Below are positions 47,235-58,598 of a stretch of 64,000 nt of DNA, piece by piece; the stretch's first letter is position 1; each line of letters begins with the position of its first letter. The stretch lies in contig NZ_JACGVC010000037.1 in NCBI RefSeq assembly GCF_014077005.1, forward strand, positions 1 through 64,000. The letters run 5' to 3'. A program made the translations under genes and the position numbers. Under the pieces are notes generated by a model, which did no database searches, had not been told where the DNA came from, and was given only the letters and a program-made list of their open reading frames with translations. Source of the DNA: Colwellia sp. MB3u-45. GTDB lineage: Bacteria > Pseudomonadota > Gammaproteobacteria > Enterobacterales > Alteromonadaceae.

Positions 47235-47854
47235 CCCAAGGGTTACAACTTATTGGTATTTAACACCTAGTTGACTTAATTATTTTACAAATGGCGATTT
47301 TATAAGCTTTACCTATAACGTTATTGATTTTGAAGATGTTTTTATAGAAATGTAGGGCGTTAATTCAAAGGTTCTAGACGTTATCCACAGTAGCTATTGT
47401 GTACAACTAATACCTTGCTTGACGGTTGATATTTAGGGGCGGTTTGGCAGTATGAAGTTGTATTACTAAACCTGGTGAATTTTGTGGAGAGGGGAGCAAG
47501 TTAGAAGCATGGCGGTAATAGCAATCTCACTAATTTTCTGATTATTTACCAAGTTAAAACACCCCTCTACTGCGTTATTTACTTAATAATTAGAGCGACT
47601 AGTTATCAAACAAATGTCTTGTATTTCGCTTTTTGATCTTCGTATAGAGAAGACCAGTTAATTAATGCAACAGGTGAAATGCATTTTTAGCTTAAATCGT
47701 GATAACTAATTAAATATTAATATTTTTCATAGATCAATATAAGCGATGACTATGATGGGACTTCGGCGAATTATAACGCCAAACTGAATACAAAAAGGGA
47801 CCGTAGCCCCTTATTTTATATGTTTTTATTAATTATCAACTGCAGGTTATCACT
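47235..47854. other. Intergenic region between the riboswitch promoter and scoB
   Basis: About 620 bases without a supported gene. It includes the right arm of the inverted repeat at the riboswitch promoter and, at 47792-47812, the scoB terminator listed separately. Confidence 0.5.
47792..47812 (-). terminator. Terminator after scoB
   Basis: On the minus strand aagggg...cccttttt with a short loop and a U run, 43 bases beyond the scoB stop. Confidence 0.7.
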
Positions 47855-48511
47855 TTATAATTGCATCTCAGGCACGTCGCCTTCAACAACAAGTTCACCT
47901 TCAGTTAATGATATTATTTCTGCGACTGACACGCCAGGTGCACGCTCTAATAAGTAAAACTTACCATTTTTTATTTCAATAAAAGCCAGATCAGTTAATA
48001 CCCTTTTAATACAGCCTTTACCGGTTAACGGCAGCGTACAATTACTTAACAACTTAGACACACCATGTTTAGAGGCATGGGTCATGGTCACAATAATATT
48101 GTCTGCACCGGCGACTAAATCCATCGCACCGCCCATACCTTTAATTAACTTACCAGGGATCATGTAAGAGGCAATATTACCATTTACATCCACCTCAAAG
48201 GCGCCTAAAACGGTTAAATCAACGTGACCGCCTCTGATCATGGCAAATGATTCTGCTGAATCAAAAATTGATGCGCCTTTTGCCATCGTCACTGTTTGTT
48301 TACCTGCATTGATCAGATCGGCGTCAATTTCTGCTTCGGTGGGAAATTGTCCCATGCCTAGTAAGCCGTTTTCAGACTGCAGCATGACTTCGATCCCTTC
48401 GGGAATATAGTTTGCCACTAAGGTTGGAATACCTATACCTAAGTTAACGTAGTAACCGTCTTGTAATTCTTGTGCTACCCGCTGTGCTAGTTGTTCTCTT
48501 GTTAAAGCCAT
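47855..48511 (-). CDS. scoB: 3-oxoacid CoA-transferase subunit B
   Basis: Beta subunit of succinyl-CoA:acetoacetate (or acetyl-CoA) CoA-transferase, which activates acetoacetate made by HMG-CoA lyase. The catalytic-Glu motif is QSENGLLGMG near residue 46; GIGIPTLVANYIPEG precedes it. 218 aa. Last gene of the leucine-degradation run; begins 23 bases after scoA. Liu regulons of marine gammaproteobacteria include such a pair. Confidence 0.93.
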   Translation of the reverse strand: MALTREQLAQRVAQELQDGYYVNLGIGIPTLVANYIPEGIEVMLQSENGLLGMGQFPTEAEIDADLINAGKQTVTMAKGASIFDSAESFAMIRGGHVDLTVLGAFEVDVNGNIASYMIPGKLIKGMGGAMDLVAGADNIIVTMTHASKHGVSKLLSNCTLPLTGKGCIKRVLTDLAFIEIKNGKFYLLERAPGVSVAEIISLTEGELVVEGDVPEMQL

Positions 48512-48534
48512 AAATTACTCCTTACTAACACTGA

Positions 48535-49242
48535 TTATTCTGAGTCGCTACGAACAGTGCGCTGTTCAATGCGTTTTTCGAATGTACCTAAGATTAAGCG
48601 ATTAACATAAATGCCCGGCGTATGAATGTGATCAGGGTCTAGTTCGCCTGGCTCCACAATCTCTTCTACTTCTACTACGGTTATTTTGCCTGCGGTTGCC
48701 GCCATAGGATTGAAGTTACGCGCGGTTTTTCTAAACACTAAGTTGCCATAACGATCGGCTTTCCACGCTTTTACAATAGCGAAATCGCCTTTAATTGCCG
48801 GTTCTAAAATGTAATGCCGCCCGTCAAATTCACGTTCTTCTTTGCCTTCGGCTACTGGTGTGCCATAGCCTGTCGCCGTAAAGAAAGCCGGAATACCAGC
48901 ACCACCAGCACGCATTTTTTCTGCTAAGGTGCCTTGTGGTGTCAATTCAACTTCGAGCTCACCGCTCATCATCTGACGTTCGAACTCAGCATTTTCACCT
49001 ACGTAAGAGGCGATGATTTTTTTGATTTGACGGTCAGGCAGTAAAATGCCAAGACCAAAATCGTCTACGCCGCAGTTATTTGAAACTAGGGTTAAGCCTT
49101 TAGTACCTTTACGCTGAATTTCGCGTATTAAATTTTCAGGAATACCACATAAACCAAAACCACCAGCAATTACGGTCATATTGTCTTCAAGACCGGCCAT
49201 TGCTTCTTCATAGCTTGACACTACTTTGTCAAATCCTGCCAT
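48535..49242 (-). CDS. scoA: 3-oxoacid CoA-transferase subunit A
   Basis: Alpha subunit of the same transferase; 235 aa. The CoA-binding motif [13 protein letters not shown] is near residue 27 and the segment [24 protein letters not shown] near 102 is diagnostic. 124 bases separate it from the HMG-CoA lyase gene, enough for a separate promoter, although no LiuR palindrome is visible there. Confidence 0.93.
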   Translation of the reverse strand: MAGFDKVVSSYEEAMAGLEDNMTVIAGGFGLCGIPENLIREIQRKGTKGLTLVSNNCGVDDFGLGILLPDRQIKKIIASYVGENAEFERQMMSGELEVELTPQGTLAEKMRAGGAGIPAFFTATGYGTPVAEGKEEREFDGRHYILEPAIKGDFAIVKAWKADRYGNLVFRKTARNFNPMAATAGKITVVEVEEIVEPGELDPDHIHTPGIYVNRLILGTFEKRIEQRTVRSDSE

Positions 49243-49365
49243 TATTTGCTCCTCAATATTAATGTTTAATTTATATTTTATTCGCTGATGTAGGTAATGC
49301 TCACAATCAACGCCAGGTAATTTTTTAGTTAACTTTTTAGTCTATATTTTAGTCTATATTTTAGA

Positions 49366-50283
49366 TTATTTTGCACGATAGGCTATCGAGACTTTTGATA
49401 ACGGCGCCTTGCCTAATTTGTCGCTAATAAACCATCCTGCAGCCAGTAATTTGTCAAAATCAATATTAGTTTTTATACCTAAGCCATTGAGCATATATAA
49501 CACGTCTTCAGTGGCGACATTGCCTGATGCACCCTTAGCATATGGGCAACCACCAAGACCTGCAATAGCACTATCGACTACCTTTACGCCCATAGCAAGC
49601 GCCGCGTAAATGTTGGTCAAAGCCTGTCCATAGGTATCATGAAAGTGCACAGCCAACTTATCAATGGGGACTTTAGCACTAACAGCCTGTAACATTTTTT
49701 GGACACTGGCTGGCGTACCAACACCAATGGTGTCGCCAAGTGATATTTCGTAACAGCCCATTTTATATAGCTTCTCTGCAACTTCTGCTACTTTTTCTGC
49801 TGCAACATCACCATCGTAAGGACAGCCAACGACACAAGAAACATAGCCACGCACACGAATGTTAGCGGCTTTTGCCGCTTGCATAATGGATTCAAAACGT
49901 TGCAAACTTTCATCAATCGAGCAATTAATATTTTTCTGACTAAAGGCTTCTGATGCCGCGCCAAAAATAGCGACTTCATTGGCATTCACCGCCATTGCTG
50001 CTTCAAAGCCTTTCATATTTGGCGTTAATGCGGCGTATGTAACACCGCTTTTGCGCTTAATACCTTTGAAAACATCACTAGAAGTGGCCATTTGTGGCAC
50101 CCATTTAGGTGAGACAAAACTGCCGCTTTCAATGTAGCTGACACCGGCGTCGGCTAACTTTTCAATTAACGCTATTTTATCTTCTGCGCTAATCTGTAGC
50201 TTTTCATTTTGTAGACCATCGCGTGGCCCAACTTCAACTATTTTTACTGAGTTCGGTAATGAAAATTGAGCAATATCGGTCAT
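49366..50283 (-). CDS. liuE: Hydroxymethylglutaryl-CoA lyase
   Basis: Splits HMG-CoA into acetyl-CoA and acetoacetate, the last liu step. 305-aa TIM-barrel enzyme; [12 protein letters not shown] near residue 16 holds the metal/acid residues, and the signature [17 protein letters not shown] near 255 includes the conserved catalytic Cys. No mitochondrial-type leader. Its ATG overlaps the liuD stop by one base. A short direct repeat follows its stop (tctatatttta, twice, 49341-49365). Confidence 0.94.
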   Translation of the reverse strand: MTDIAQFSLPNSVKIVEVGPRDGLQNEKLQISAEDKIALIEKLADAGVSYIESGSFVSPKWVPQMATSSDVFKGIKRKSGVTYAALTPNMKGFEAAMAVNANEVAIFGAASEAFSQKNINCSIDESLQRFESIMQAAKAANIRVRGYVSCVVGCPYDGDVAAEKVAEVAEKLYKMGCYEISLGDTIGVGTPASVQKMLQAVSAKVPIDKLAVHFHDTYGQALTNIYAALAMGVKVVDSAIAGLGGCPYAKGASGNVATEDVLYMLNGLGIKTNIDFDKLLAAGWFISDKLGKAPLSKVSIAYRAK

Positions 50284-52295
50284 TATGCTTCCTCTGCGGT
50301 AAAGGCGATTAATTCAGCACCACCGTCAACCATATCACCATCTTTATAATATAGAGCATCTACAACACCATTACTTGGCGCGCGAATGGTATGTTCCATC
50401 TTCATTGCCTCCATAATCATCAAGGGTTGATTTGCAACTACGTTATCACCGGCTTTTATTAATACGGACACCATGGTGCCGTTCATGGGCGCAACTAAGC
50501 CACCATGGTTATCATCAGCACTATTATCGCCACAGTCTGGCAATATATGAATAAAATTAAACACACCATTTTGATGGAAAAGGCTAATTTGGTTAGCATT
50601 TTTTGCAATGGTTGCATGACTGCGGTAGCCGTCAATACTGGCGTATAACGTTTCGTTTTCAATACGACCTTGACAGTCAACGGTTTGGCCATCAACTGAG
50701 ATTAAGTAATAACTACCACTACCTTGACGCTTTTGCTCGACTATAATCGGGTATTCTGTGCCATTATGAGCCAATACTATGTGATGAATATTCGCTTCAT
50801 TTAAGCGCCAAGCATTCGTCATATTCCAAGGTGAGAATGGGTCGTTGGTTTTTGCGGCCTTTGCTTGTGCTTGCTGTGCTTGTGACAACACTAAATAAAG
50901 TGCCGCCATTGGCAGTTCTCCAGCAAGGGATTGTTCGTTGTCATGAAATATTATTGCTTGGTTTTTTTCAATAAAACTGGTGTCGATATCCGCATTAACA
51001 AATGGCGCACAAGTGGCTAAGTTATAAAGAAAATCGATATTGGTTGTCACACCACTTATACGATACTCCGACAAGGCTTTCGCTAGACGCTGTAAGGCTT
51101 TTTCACGGCTTTCATCCCAAACAATTAATTTTGCAATCATAGGATCGTAAAACACGCTCACTTCATCCCCTTGGCGTACACCGGTATCAACACGAACAAA
51201 TTCACTTTCAACGGGCGGTTGTAAAAAGTCTAACTTGCCAGTGGCAGGTAAAAAGTCATTGTTGGGATCTTCAGCGTAAATTCGGGCTTCAAAAGCATGG
51301 CCGTTAATTTTCAGTTCGTGTTGAGCTTTAGGTAATATTTCACCTGCCGCAACACGTAATTGCCATTCTACTAGATCTTGACCAGTAATTAGTTCAGTCA
51401 CTGGGTGCTCGACTTGTAAGCGAGTATTCATTTCCATAAAGTAAAATGAACCATCAACATCAAGTAAAAATTCAACCGTACCGGCACCTTGATAACCAAT
51501 AGCTTGTGCTGATTTTATAGCCGACTCACCCATTTGGGTACGTAGCTCTTCGCTCATACTAAAGGCCGGCGCTTCTTCAATTACTTTTTGATGACGACGC
51601 TGTACTGAACAGTCGCGCTCAAAAAGATAAACCGCGTTTTGGTGATTATCACAAAACACTTGAATTTCAACATGGCGAGGTTGAGTTAAGTACTTTTCAA
51701 CCAACATTCTATCATCACCAAAAGATGATTTTGCTTCGCGTTTAGCAGCGGCAAATCCTTCAGCAAACTCATTTTCATGCCAAACTTGGCGCATACCTTT
51801 ACCACCGCCGCCAGCGGTAGCTTTGAGTAATACCGGATAGCCCATATCATCAGCGGCTTTTTTGATCACGGCCTCCGATTGGTCATCTCCGTGATAACCT
51901 GGCACTAAAGGCACTTGGGCCTTTTCCATAATATTTTTAGCGGCAGACTTTGACCCCATGGCTTCAATAGCAGCAACCGGTGGGCCAATAAAAGTAATAC
52001 CTTCTTTGCTACACATGCGACAAAACTCAGCATTTTCAGAAAGAAAGCCGTAACCTGGATGAATAGCTTGCGCGCCGGTACGTTTCGCGGCTTCAATTAC
52101 TTTCTCTGATAATAAGTAACTTTCGCGTGAAGGTGAGCCACCAATATGGATCGCTTCATCGGCCATATTGACGTGTAATGAGTCAGCATCAGCATCAGAA
52201 TAAACCGCGACTGTTAATATACCCATTTTGCGTGCGGTTTTAATAACACGACAGGCGATTTCACCACGGTTGGCAATTAGTATTTTAGTAAACAT
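50283..52295 (-). CDS. liuD: 3-methylcrotonyl-CoA carboxylase, biotin-containing alpha subunit
   Basis: 670-aa biotin carboxylase plus biotin carrier. ATP-grasp biotin carboxylase domain ([11 protein letters not shown] at the start, [10 protein letters not shown] near 166, [14 protein letters not shown] near 287); C-terminal biotinyl domain with the lysine in MEAMKMEH near residue 635. It carboxylates 3-methylcrotonyl-CoA together with liuB. Operon context makes methylcrotonyl-CoA rather than propionyl- or acetyl-CoA the likely substrate. Confidence 0.94.
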   Translation of the reverse strand: MFTKILIANRGEIACRVIKTARKMGILTVAVYSDADADSLHVNMADEAIHIGGSPSRESYLLSEKVIEAAKRTGAQAIHPGYGFLSENAEFCRMCSKEGITFIGPPVAAIEAMGSKSAAKNIMEKAQVPLVPGYHGDDQSEAVIKKAADDMGYPVLLKATAGGGGKGMRQVWHENEFAEGFAAAKREAKSSFGDDRMLVEKYLTQPRHVEIQVFCDNHQNAVYLFERDCSVQRRHQKVIEEAPAFSMSEELRTQMGESAIKSAQAIGYQGAGTVEFLLDVDGSFYFMEMNTRLQVEHPVTELITGQDLVEWQLRVAAGEILPKAQHELKINGHAFEARIYAEDPNNDFLPATGKLDFLQPPVESEFVRVDTGVRQGDEVSVFYDPMIAKLIVWDESREKALQRLAKALSEYRISGVTTNIDFLYNLATCAPFVNADIDTSFIEKNQAIIFHDNEQSLAGELPMAALYLVLSQAQQAQAKAAKTNDPFSPWNMTNAWRLNEANIHHIVLAHNGTEYPIIVEQKRQGSGSYYLISVDGQTVDCQGRIENETLYASIDGYRSHATIAKNANQISLFHQNGVFNFIHILPDCGDNSADDNHGGLVAPMNGTMVSVLIKAGDNVVANQPLMIMEAMKMEHTIRAPSNGVVDALYYKDGDMVDGGAELIAFTAEEA

Positions 52296-52300
52296 AAATT

Positions 52301-53149
52301 TTATCCTTCGCCTTTATTTGTTGATGTTTTTGACTCGGCTTGCCAAGCAGGTTGGCGCTTTTCAAAAAATGCCGTTAGGCCTTCTTGACCTTCTGCGGAA
52401 ACACGAATGGCTGCAATACGCTCACAGGTGTTTTTAATCAGTGCTTCGTCAATGTCTTGGTAAGCTACATCAAAGGCTAGCTGCTTTGCTTGTCGCACGG
52501 CTAATGGCCCATTGGCTAATAGTGTGTTTACCATTTCAGTAACTGCGCTATCTAATACGGTTAACGGGTATATTTCATCGACTAAACCAAGTTGCTGTGC
52601 TTTGTCAGCAAAAAATCGCTCAGCAGTTTGAAAATAACGTCTGCTGGCTTTTTGGCCGATTGCGTTAACCACATAAGGGCTAATGGTGGCAGGAATTAGG
52701 CCTAACTTTACTTCACTTAAACAAAAGCTGGCTTTGTCGCTGGCAAGGACAATATCGCAACAGCTTGCTAGCCCAACAGCGCCGCCAAAGGCAGCACCTT
52801 GCACTTTAGCAATGGTAGGCTGTGGCAAGAAATTAAGGTTTTTCAACATTTGGGCTAGGGCGTTAGCGTCCGATAAATTCTCTTCATAAGAGTAAGATGC
52901 CATTCGCTGCATCCAAGCTAAATCAGCGCCAGCAGAAAAGTTTTTTCCGCTTGACGCTAACACCATGACATTAATGTCATGGCATTGTGCTATGGCCTGA
53001 AATAGGTGATTTAGTGCAAAAATAATACTGTCATCAAAGGCATTATGCTTTTCAGGATTATTTAAGGTAACCGTTGCTACGCCGCGGCTGTCAACATCGA
53101 ACAATACCTGTTCACTAGGACTTTTTATTTGGTTATATGAAAGCATCAT
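52301..53149 (-). CDS. liuC: Methylglutaconyl-CoA hydratase (enoyl-CoA hydratase family)
   Basis: Crotonase-fold enzyme hydrating 3-methylglutaconyl-CoA to HMG-CoA. The oxyanion motifs are SGKNFSAGADLAWM near residue 68 and the AAFGGAVGLASCCDIVLA segment near 108. 282 aa from the ATG at 53149, chosen because aggggtga lies just before it; the frame is open ten codons earlier, overlapping liuB. Five bases separate it from liuD. Crotonase paralogues are hard to tell apart by sequence, so the substrate comes from context. Confidence 0.9.
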   Translation of the reverse strand: MMLSYNQIKSPSEQVLFDVDSRGVATVTLNNPEKHNAFDDSIIFALNHLFQAIAQCHDINVMVLASSGKNFSAGADLAWMQRMASYSYEENLSDANALAQMLKNLNFLPQPTIAKVQGAAFGGAVGLASCCDIVLASDKASFCLSEVKLGLIPATISPYVVNAIGQKASRRYFQTAERFFADKAQQLGLVDEIYPLTVLDSAVTEMVNTLLANGPLAVRQAKQLAFDVAYQDIDEALIKNTCERIAAIRVSAEGQEGLTAFFEKRQPAWQAESKTSTNKGEG

Positions 53150-53159
53150 CAATTCACCC

Positions 53160-54767
53160 CTACATTCTAAACAGACCAAATTTGGTCTCTTTTATAGGTT
53201 TATTAAGTGACGCTGAAATAGCTAAACCAAGCACCTGACGCGTATCGGCAGGGTCAATCACGCCATCGTCCCATAAACGCGCTGAGGCATAATATGGATG
53301 ACCTTGATGTTCGTAATTATCAATAATGGGTTGCTTGAAGTTTGCTTCTTCTTCTGCGCTCCATTGTTCACCACGAAGGTCTTTTTGATCACGTTTAACT
53401 TGGGCTAATACGCCAGCCGCTTGTTCGCCACCCATCACTGAAATACGCGAGTTTGGCCACATAAATAGAAAGCGTGGATCGTAAGCACGGCCGCACATGC
53501 CATAGTTACCTGCACCGAAACTACCACCAATTAAAATGGTAAATTTAGGCACTTGTGCGGTTGCAACCGCGGTAACCATTTTTGCGCCATGTTTAGCGAT
53601 ACCGCCGGCTTCATATTGCTGACCGACCATGAAACCAGTAATGTTTTGTAAAAATACTAAGGGAATTTTTCGTTGAGCACACAGTTCTATAAAGTGCGCG
53701 CCTTTTTGTGCCGATTCGCCAAACAAAATGCCGTTATTGGCAATAATGCCGACTTGGTAACCATAAATACGGGCAAAGCCACAAACTAAGGTGGTGCCAT
53801 AAAGCGCTTTAAATTCATCAAATTCACTGCCGTCAACCACACGGGCGATAATTTCACGCACATCATAAGGCTGACGAGAATCTTTGGGTACAATGCCATA
53901 AACTTCTTCTGTGGCATAAGCCGGTTCAACAACTTCTTTAATGGCCATTTGTACGGGTTTAACCCGATTTAAATTACCAATAGCGCTGCGAGCAATTTCT
54001 AAAGCATGGTGATCATTTTGCGCATAGTGATCGGCAACACCTGAGGTACGACAATGCACATCAGCGCCACCTAAATCTTCAGCACTGACTACTTCACCCG
54101 TAGCTGCTTTAACTAAGGGCGGGCCTGCAAGGAAGATAGTGCCTTGTTCTTTTACGATAATAGATTCGTCAGCCATAGCTGGAACATAAGCACCACCGGC
54201 GGTACATGAACCCATCACTACTGCTATTTGTGGAATGCTTTGCGCTGACATATTGGCTTGGTTAAAGAAAATACGGCCAAAATGTTCTTTATCGGGGAAA
54301 ACGTCATCTTGATTCGGTAAGTTAGCACCACCTGAATCGACTAAATAGATACAAGGTAAGTTGTTTTCTTGCGCGATAGCTTGGGCGCGTAAATGCTTTT
54401 TCACCGTTAACGGGAAATAAGTACCACCCTTTACGGTCGCGTCATTGGCAATAATAAGACATTCTTGACCACCCACACGGCCAATGCCTGTGATGATACC
54501 TGCAGCGGGAACGTTATCGTCATAAACTTTAAAGGCGGCTAATTGTGATAATTCAAGAAATGCAGAGCCGGGGTCGAGTAGGGCATAAACTCGATCTCTA
54601 GGTAATAATTTACCACGTGATAAATGACGTTCTCGACTGCGTTCACCACCACCGAGTTTTATTTCTTCTAACTTAACTTTTAAATCATCGACTTGTAGTT
54701 GCATATGGGCAGCATTTTCGATGAAGTCAGGGCTGCGGGGATTAATTTTTGATATTATCTTAGCCAC
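53160..54767 (-). CDS. liuB: 3-methylcrotonyl-CoA carboxylase beta subunit
   Basis: 535-aa carboxyltransferase subunit, using carboxybiotin made by liuD. The two carboxyltransferase halves show [26 protein letters not shown] near residue 142 and [23 protein letters not shown] near 375 with [19 protein letters not shown] near 415; GGEQAAGVL is also present. These are typical of methylcrotonyl-CoA carboxylase. 270 bases separate it from ivd, with a terminator-like hairpin in between. Confidence 0.94.
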   Translation of the reverse strand: MAKIISKINPRSPDFIENAAHMQLQVDDLKVKLEEIKLGGGERSRERHLSRGKLLPRDRVYALLDPGSAFLELSQLAAFKVYDDNVPAAGIITGIGRVGGQECLIIANDATVKGGTYFPLTVKKHLRAQAIAQENNLPCIYLVDSGGANLPNQDDVFPDKEHFGRIFFNQANMSAQSIPQIAVVMGSCTAGGAYVPAMADESIIVKEQGTIFLAGPPLVKAATGEVVSAEDLGGADVHCRTSGVADHYAQNDHHALEIARSAIGNLNRVKPVQMAIKEVVEPAYATEEVYGIVPKDSRQPYDVREIIARVVDGSEFDEFKALYGTTLVCGFARIYGYQVGIIANNGILFGESAQKGAHFIELCAQRKIPLVFLQNITGFMVGQQYEAGGIAKHGAKMVTAVATAQVPKFTILIGGSFGAGNYGMCGRAYDPRFLFMWPNSRISVMGGEQAAGVLAQVKRDQKDLRGEQWSAEEEANFKQPIIDNYEHQGHPYYASARLWDDGVIDPADTRQVLGLAISASLNKPIKETKFGLFRM

Positions 54768-54956
54768 GGTATAACCTTATGTTTTGTTGAACTCTTGCTT
54801 GGTCAGCGCATATTGATATTGTTTTCGATTCACTAATATTAAATCTGTGCTTAATGAGTGATGAGTATTCAATAGCAATAGTCACTGAAGTATTTTATAG
54901 CTTGTGCTTTTTTTTGAGCCTTGGACTAAGCTCGAAGCTAATAGCGCGAGTTCAAT

Positions 54957-54993
54957 AAAAACACCTAGCATAGTTGCCTATCTGGGTGTTTTT
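54957..54993 (-). terminator. Terminator-like hairpin between ivd and liuB
   Basis: aaaaacacc pairs with ggtgttttt around an 18-base loop, and a T run follows on the minus strand. It lies 45 bases after the ivd stop, so ivd and liuBCDE may be partly separated in transcription. Confidence 0.75.
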
Positions 54994-55037
54994 AGGTAGA
55001 AGTCGCGTCATTAGCAACGAAAAAGCCAAAACCAGCG

Positions 55038-56207
55038 TTAAACTGATTCGTTAAACAGTTCGCGGCCAATTAGCATACGGCGAATTTCTGAGGTGCCAGC
55101 GCCAATTTCATATAACTTAGCATCACGCAACAAACGCCCAGCAGGGAATTCATTAATGTAACCGTTACCGCCAAGTAATTGAATGGCGTCTAAAGCCATT
55201 TTTGTGGCCAGTTCGGCAGAATATAAAATAACACCCGCGGCATCTTTACGGGTTGTTTCACCGCGATCGGCTGCCATTGCACATAAATAAGCATAAGATT
55301 TAGCCGCATTCATTTGGGTGTACATGTCGGCAATTTTGCCTTGAATTAATTGAAATTCACCAATGGCTTGACCAAATTGCTTTCTGTCATGAATGTAAGG
55401 CACAACTAAGTCCATACAAGCGTCCATAATACCTAGCGGGCCGCCAGTTAGTACGATGCGTTCATAATCTAAGCCTGACATTAATACCCGAACGCCTTTG
55501 CCTTCGCCGCCTAAAATATTTTCAGCCGGCACTTCACAATCTTGGAAGACTAATTCACAGGTATTAGAGCCGCGCATACCTAATTTATCTAGTTTTTGAT
55601 GACGTGAAAAACCCGGATAGTCACGTTCAACGATAAAGGCAGTAATACCTTTAGAGCCGGCACTGGTATCAGTTTTTGCATAGATAATAAAAACATTGGC
55701 ATCAGGACCGTTAGTAATCCACATTTTGTTGCCATTAAGAATGTATTTATCGCCTTGTTTTTTGGCGGTAAGTTTCATACTGACTACATCAGAACCAGCG
55801 TTTGGCTCTGACATTGCTAAAGCACCAATATGTTCACCTGAACACAGTTTAGGTAAATATTTTTCTTTTTGTTCATGGCTACCATTTTTGTTTAATTGGT
55901 TTAAACAAAGGTTAGACATGGCGCCATAACTTAGGCCTACAGAGGCAGAAGCACGAGAGATTTCTTGCATAGCCACCATGTGTGCTAAGTAACCTAAACC
56001 AGAACCACCGTATTGCTCATCTACTGTCATGCCTAACAAACCTAGGTCGCCAAATTTGCGCCATAAGTCCATGGGGAATTCGTTATCTTTATCGACCTGT
56101 GCCGCACGAGGGGCAATTTCATCACGAGAAAAAGCGTTCACCGTGGTGCGGATCATGTCAACAGTTTCACCTAGGTTAAAATTCATTGATGAGAAAGTAG
56201 AAATCAT
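55038..56207 (-). CDS. liuA: Isovaleryl-CoA dehydrogenase
   Basis: FAD acyl-CoA dehydrogenase oxidising isovaleryl-CoA to 3-methylcrotonyl-CoA, the first liu step. 389 aa. [17 protein letters not shown] near residue 131 and the [17 protein letters not shown] segment are FAD/substrate motifs; the catalytic Glu is in [18 protein letters not shown] near 243, placed as in isovaleryl-CoA dehydrogenases; [22 protein letters not shown] is the C-terminal signature. A LiuR-like site lies 44-59 bases upstream of the start. Confidence 0.94.
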   Translation of the reverse strand: MISTFSSMNFNLGETVDMIRTTVNAFSRDEIAPRAAQVDKDNEFPMDLWRKFGDLGLLGMTVDEQYGGSGLGYLAHMVAMQEISRASASVGLSYGAMSNLCLNQLNKNGSHEQKEKYLPKLCSGEHIGALAMSEPNAGSDVVSMKLTAKKQGDKYILNGNKMWITNGPDANVFIIYAKTDTSAGSKGITAFIVERDYPGFSRHQKLDKLGMRGSNTCELVFQDCEVPAENILGGEGKGVRVLMSGLDYERIVLTGGPLGIMDACMDLVVPYIHDRKQFGQAIGEFQLIQGKIADMYTQMNAAKSYAYLCAMAADRGETTRKDAAGVILYSAELATKMALDAIQLLGGNGYINEFPAGRLLRDAKLYEIGAGTSEIRRMLIGRELFNESV

Positions 56208-56250
56208 AGTAGTACCCTTAATAATGGTTTGTCGTGTTAACGCTTTTATT

Positions 56251-56266
56251 ATTACGTTAACTTTTA
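56251..56266. promoter_or_regulatory. Predicted LiuR operator upstream of ivd
   Basis: ATTACGTTAACTTTTA matches the palindrome TTTACGTTAACGTAAA at 12 of 16 positions, with the core ACGTTAAC intact. It lies between liuR and ivd, close to the ivd start. Confidence 0.7.
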
Positions 56267-56325
56267 CTTTATTTGTTACGCGACTTAGCGCTTTTATCTA
56301 TTGCTGCTTATTGACTGACTAACGG

Positions 56326-56718
56326 TTATTTTTCGATAAGCGCCAAGGTATTTTGGCAATTTTTTTCTAAACCAGTTAATTCAATCAACACCGCTTTAAT
56401 ATCTTCTAATTGCTGATTTAAGTCATTCTTTTTGTTGGAAATTAATTCCATGATTTGTATTAATTGCGTTGCACTTGAAGTGTCAGCATCGTAAAGTTCA
56501 AACAAGCGACCCGTTTCTGCTAATGAAAAACCTAAACGTTTACCACGTAGAATTAACCTTAGTCTAACTCTATCTCTCTGGTTATATATTCTTGTTTGTC
56601 CTTTGCGATTTGGTAGTATCAGGCCTTGGTCTTCGTAAAAACGAATACTGCGGGTGGTAATATCAAACTCTCTTGCTAACTCGCCGATAGAGAAGGTGAT
56701 TGGGTTCTTATCGCTCAT
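56326..56718 (-). CDS. liuR: MerR-family regulator LiuR
   Basis: 130-aa MerR regulator of branched-chain amino-acid catabolism. The helix-turn-helix reads FSIGELAREFDITTRSIRFYEDQGLI, followed by a coiled-coil dimer helix; the C-terminal effector region has two cysteines at most (one seen near residue 123). It heads the liu run. The perfect 16-bp palindrome 66 bases upstream of its start suggests autoregulation, as in the LiuR regulon of related bacteria. Confidence 0.9.
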   Translation of the reverse strand: MSDKNPITFSIGELAREFDITTRSIRFYEDQGLILPNRKGQTRIYNQRDRVRLRLILRGKRLGFSLAETGRLFELYDADTSSATQLIQIMELISNKKNDLNQQLEDIKAVLIELTGLEKNCQNTLALIEK

Positions 56719-56784
56719 TATGGTTACTCATTCTTGTTGCTCTAAGTTAACGCGCTTTTTATTTATGGGATACTTTACAATAAG

Positions 56785-56800
56785 TTTACGTTAACGTAAA
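56785..56800. promoter_or_regulatory. Predicted LiuR operator (perfect palindrome) upstream of liuR
   Basis: TTTACGTTAACGTAAA, an exact 16-bp palindrome, in the 384-base space between liuR and the divergent thiolase gene. Confidence 0.85.
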
Positions 56801-57003
56801 GTGCGAGTGTAAAGTTAGCTAACTGAAGTGCTTTTACATAAGAGATAATAGCCGTGTGCGGTTTAAGTCCGCGGTTTAAGTCAATGGTGTTATTTAAAGC
56901 ATAATTGAGCACATGATTTTGCTTTAAATAACGATGACAAACTTTGTAAATACTAGCGTTATTATATTAAAAAGTATAAAGAGTACGTTTGTGTAAAACT
57001 AAA

Positions 57004-57019
57004 TTTACGTTAACCTAAT
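57004..57019. promoter_or_regulatory. Predicted LiuR operator upstream of the thiolase gene
   Basis: TTTACGTTAACCTAAT, 14 of 16 matches to the palindrome at 56785, 84 bases upstream of the thiolase ATG. Confidence 0.8.
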
Positions 57020-57102
57020 TTGTAATTCTTATTGATTATTGAAAAACTATCTAACCAACAAATGTCGAACAAATGCTAAACAACACTTTATCGGAGAACC
57101 CT

Positions 57103-58287
57103 ATGTCTACTCAAGATCCAATCGTTATCGTTGCTGCAAAACGTACCCCTATGGGTGGTTTTATGGGCGGTTTATCAGCCGTTAGTGCTACCACTTTAGG
57201 TGCAACTGCCATTCGTGGTGCTATGGCGGCCGCTAATCTATCTAATGATCAAGTTGATGAAGTGATCATGGGTTGTGTATTACCTGCGGGCTTAAAACAA
57301 GCTCCCGCAAGACAAGCTGCTTTAGAAGCTGATTTAGCTTTATCAACCGCCTGTACCACTATCAATAAAGTTTGTGGCTCAGGTATGAAAGCGGCTATGC
57401 AAGCACATGACGCTCTATTAGCTGGTTCTATTGATGTTGCCGTTGCTGGTGGCATGGAAAGCATGACCAACGCACCACATTTATTACCTAAAGGCAGAAC
57501 TGGGATTAAAATGGGTCAAGGCCTAGTACTTGATCACATGATGACCGACGGTTTAGAAAATGCCTACGACGGTATTGCCATGGGTTGTTTCGCACAAGCA
57601 ACGGCTGATGAATCTGCCTTTACCCGTGAAGATATGGACGCCTATGCTATTCGTTCATTAGCACGTGCTAATGCGGCAATTGCCGATGGTGCATTTGTTA
57701 ATGAAATATCGCCAGTGACGATTAAATCGCGCCGCGGTGATTCAGTATTTGATATTGATGAACAACCAGGTAATGCTCGTCCAGATAAAATTCCTAGCTT
57801 ACGTCCCGCCTTTAAAAAAGACGGTACCATTACTGCTGCTAACTCAAGCTCTATTTCTGATGGCGCGGCGGCATTAGTGATGATGAAGTTATCAGAAGCA
57901 CAAAAACGTGGCTTAACGCCTTTGTGTAAGATAGTTGCTCACGCGACGAACGCACAAAAGCCAGCAGAATTTACCGTTGCGCCAGTAGGTGCGATGCAAA
58001 AAGTTCTAGCTAAAGCTCACTGGACAGCAGCAGATGTTGACTTGTTTGAAATTAACGAAGCCTTTGCTATGGTGACTATGCTAGGCATTAAAGCCCTAGA
58101 CTTAGATGTTGAAAAAGTTAATGTTAACGGCGGCGCGTGTGCATTAGGTCACCCGTTAGGCGCCAGTGGTGCACGTATTATGGTGACATTAATCCATGCC
58201 TTGAAAAACAGAGGCTTAAGTAAAGGTATTGCTTCATTATGTATCGGTGGCGGTGAAGCAACTGCGATTGCTATTGAAATGATGTAA
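57103..58287 (+). CDS. atoB: Acetyl-CoA C-acetyltransferase (thiolase)
   Basis: Biosynthetic-type thiolase; here it probably cleaves acetoacetyl-CoA from leucine breakdown to two acetyl-CoA. The nucleophilic Cys is in NKVCGSGMKAAM near residue 86; the C-terminal His/Cys motifs are NEAFAMV, GGACALGHPLGASGARI and CIGGGEATA. 394 aa from ATG 57103, chosen for the cggagaa ribosome site just upstream. Divergent from liuR with LiuR sites between, so it belongs to the same regulon. Confidence 0.93.
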   Translation: MSTQDPIVIVAAKRTPMGGFMGGLSAVSATTLGATAIRGAMAAANLSNDQVDEVIMGCVLPAGLKQAPARQAALEADLALSTACTTINKVCGSGMKAAMQAHDALLAGSIDVAVAGGMESMTNAPHLLPKGRTGIKMGQGLVLDHMMTDGLENAYDGIAMGCFAQATADESAFTREDMDAYAIRSLARANAAIADGAFVNEISPVTIKSRRGDSVFDIDEQPGNARPDKIPSLRPAFKKDGTITAANSSSISDGAAALVMMKLSEAQKRGLTPLCKIVAHATNAQKPAEFTVAPVGAMQKVLAKAHWTAADVDLFEINEAFAMVTMLGIKALDLDVEKVNVNGGACALGHPLGASGARIMVTLIHALKNRGLSKGIASLCIGGGEATAIAIEMM

Positions 58288-58302
58288 CCATTACTTAAAT
58301 TG

Positions 58303-58328
58303 AAAACCCACTTATTTGTGGGTTTTTT
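58303..58328 (+). terminator. Intrinsic terminator after the thiolase gene
   Basis: A nine-bp stem (aaaacccac/gtgggtttt, six-base loop) followed by a T run, 16 bases after the stop. Confidence 0.9.
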
Positions 58329-58598
58329 TGATCTTAGGGTACTAAACGCTATTAGCTGCAATATAGTCAAAGCATTTTAAATAAAAACAAACACTTACTT
58401 AACTGATGTTTAATTTGGTAAGCGTTTGATTTATAATTTAAATAAAAGATATCTAATCGTCTGAACTGCTAGATTTTACACAAACAGCTTGCGCTGATGG
58501 CTCGGCTGGCTTACAGCAAATATTGAATAAGTTAAAAAGTTAATGATATTTTTAACCTCTTAAGTTCATTTTACGTTTGAAGCTGTTGTTAGTGTTAA

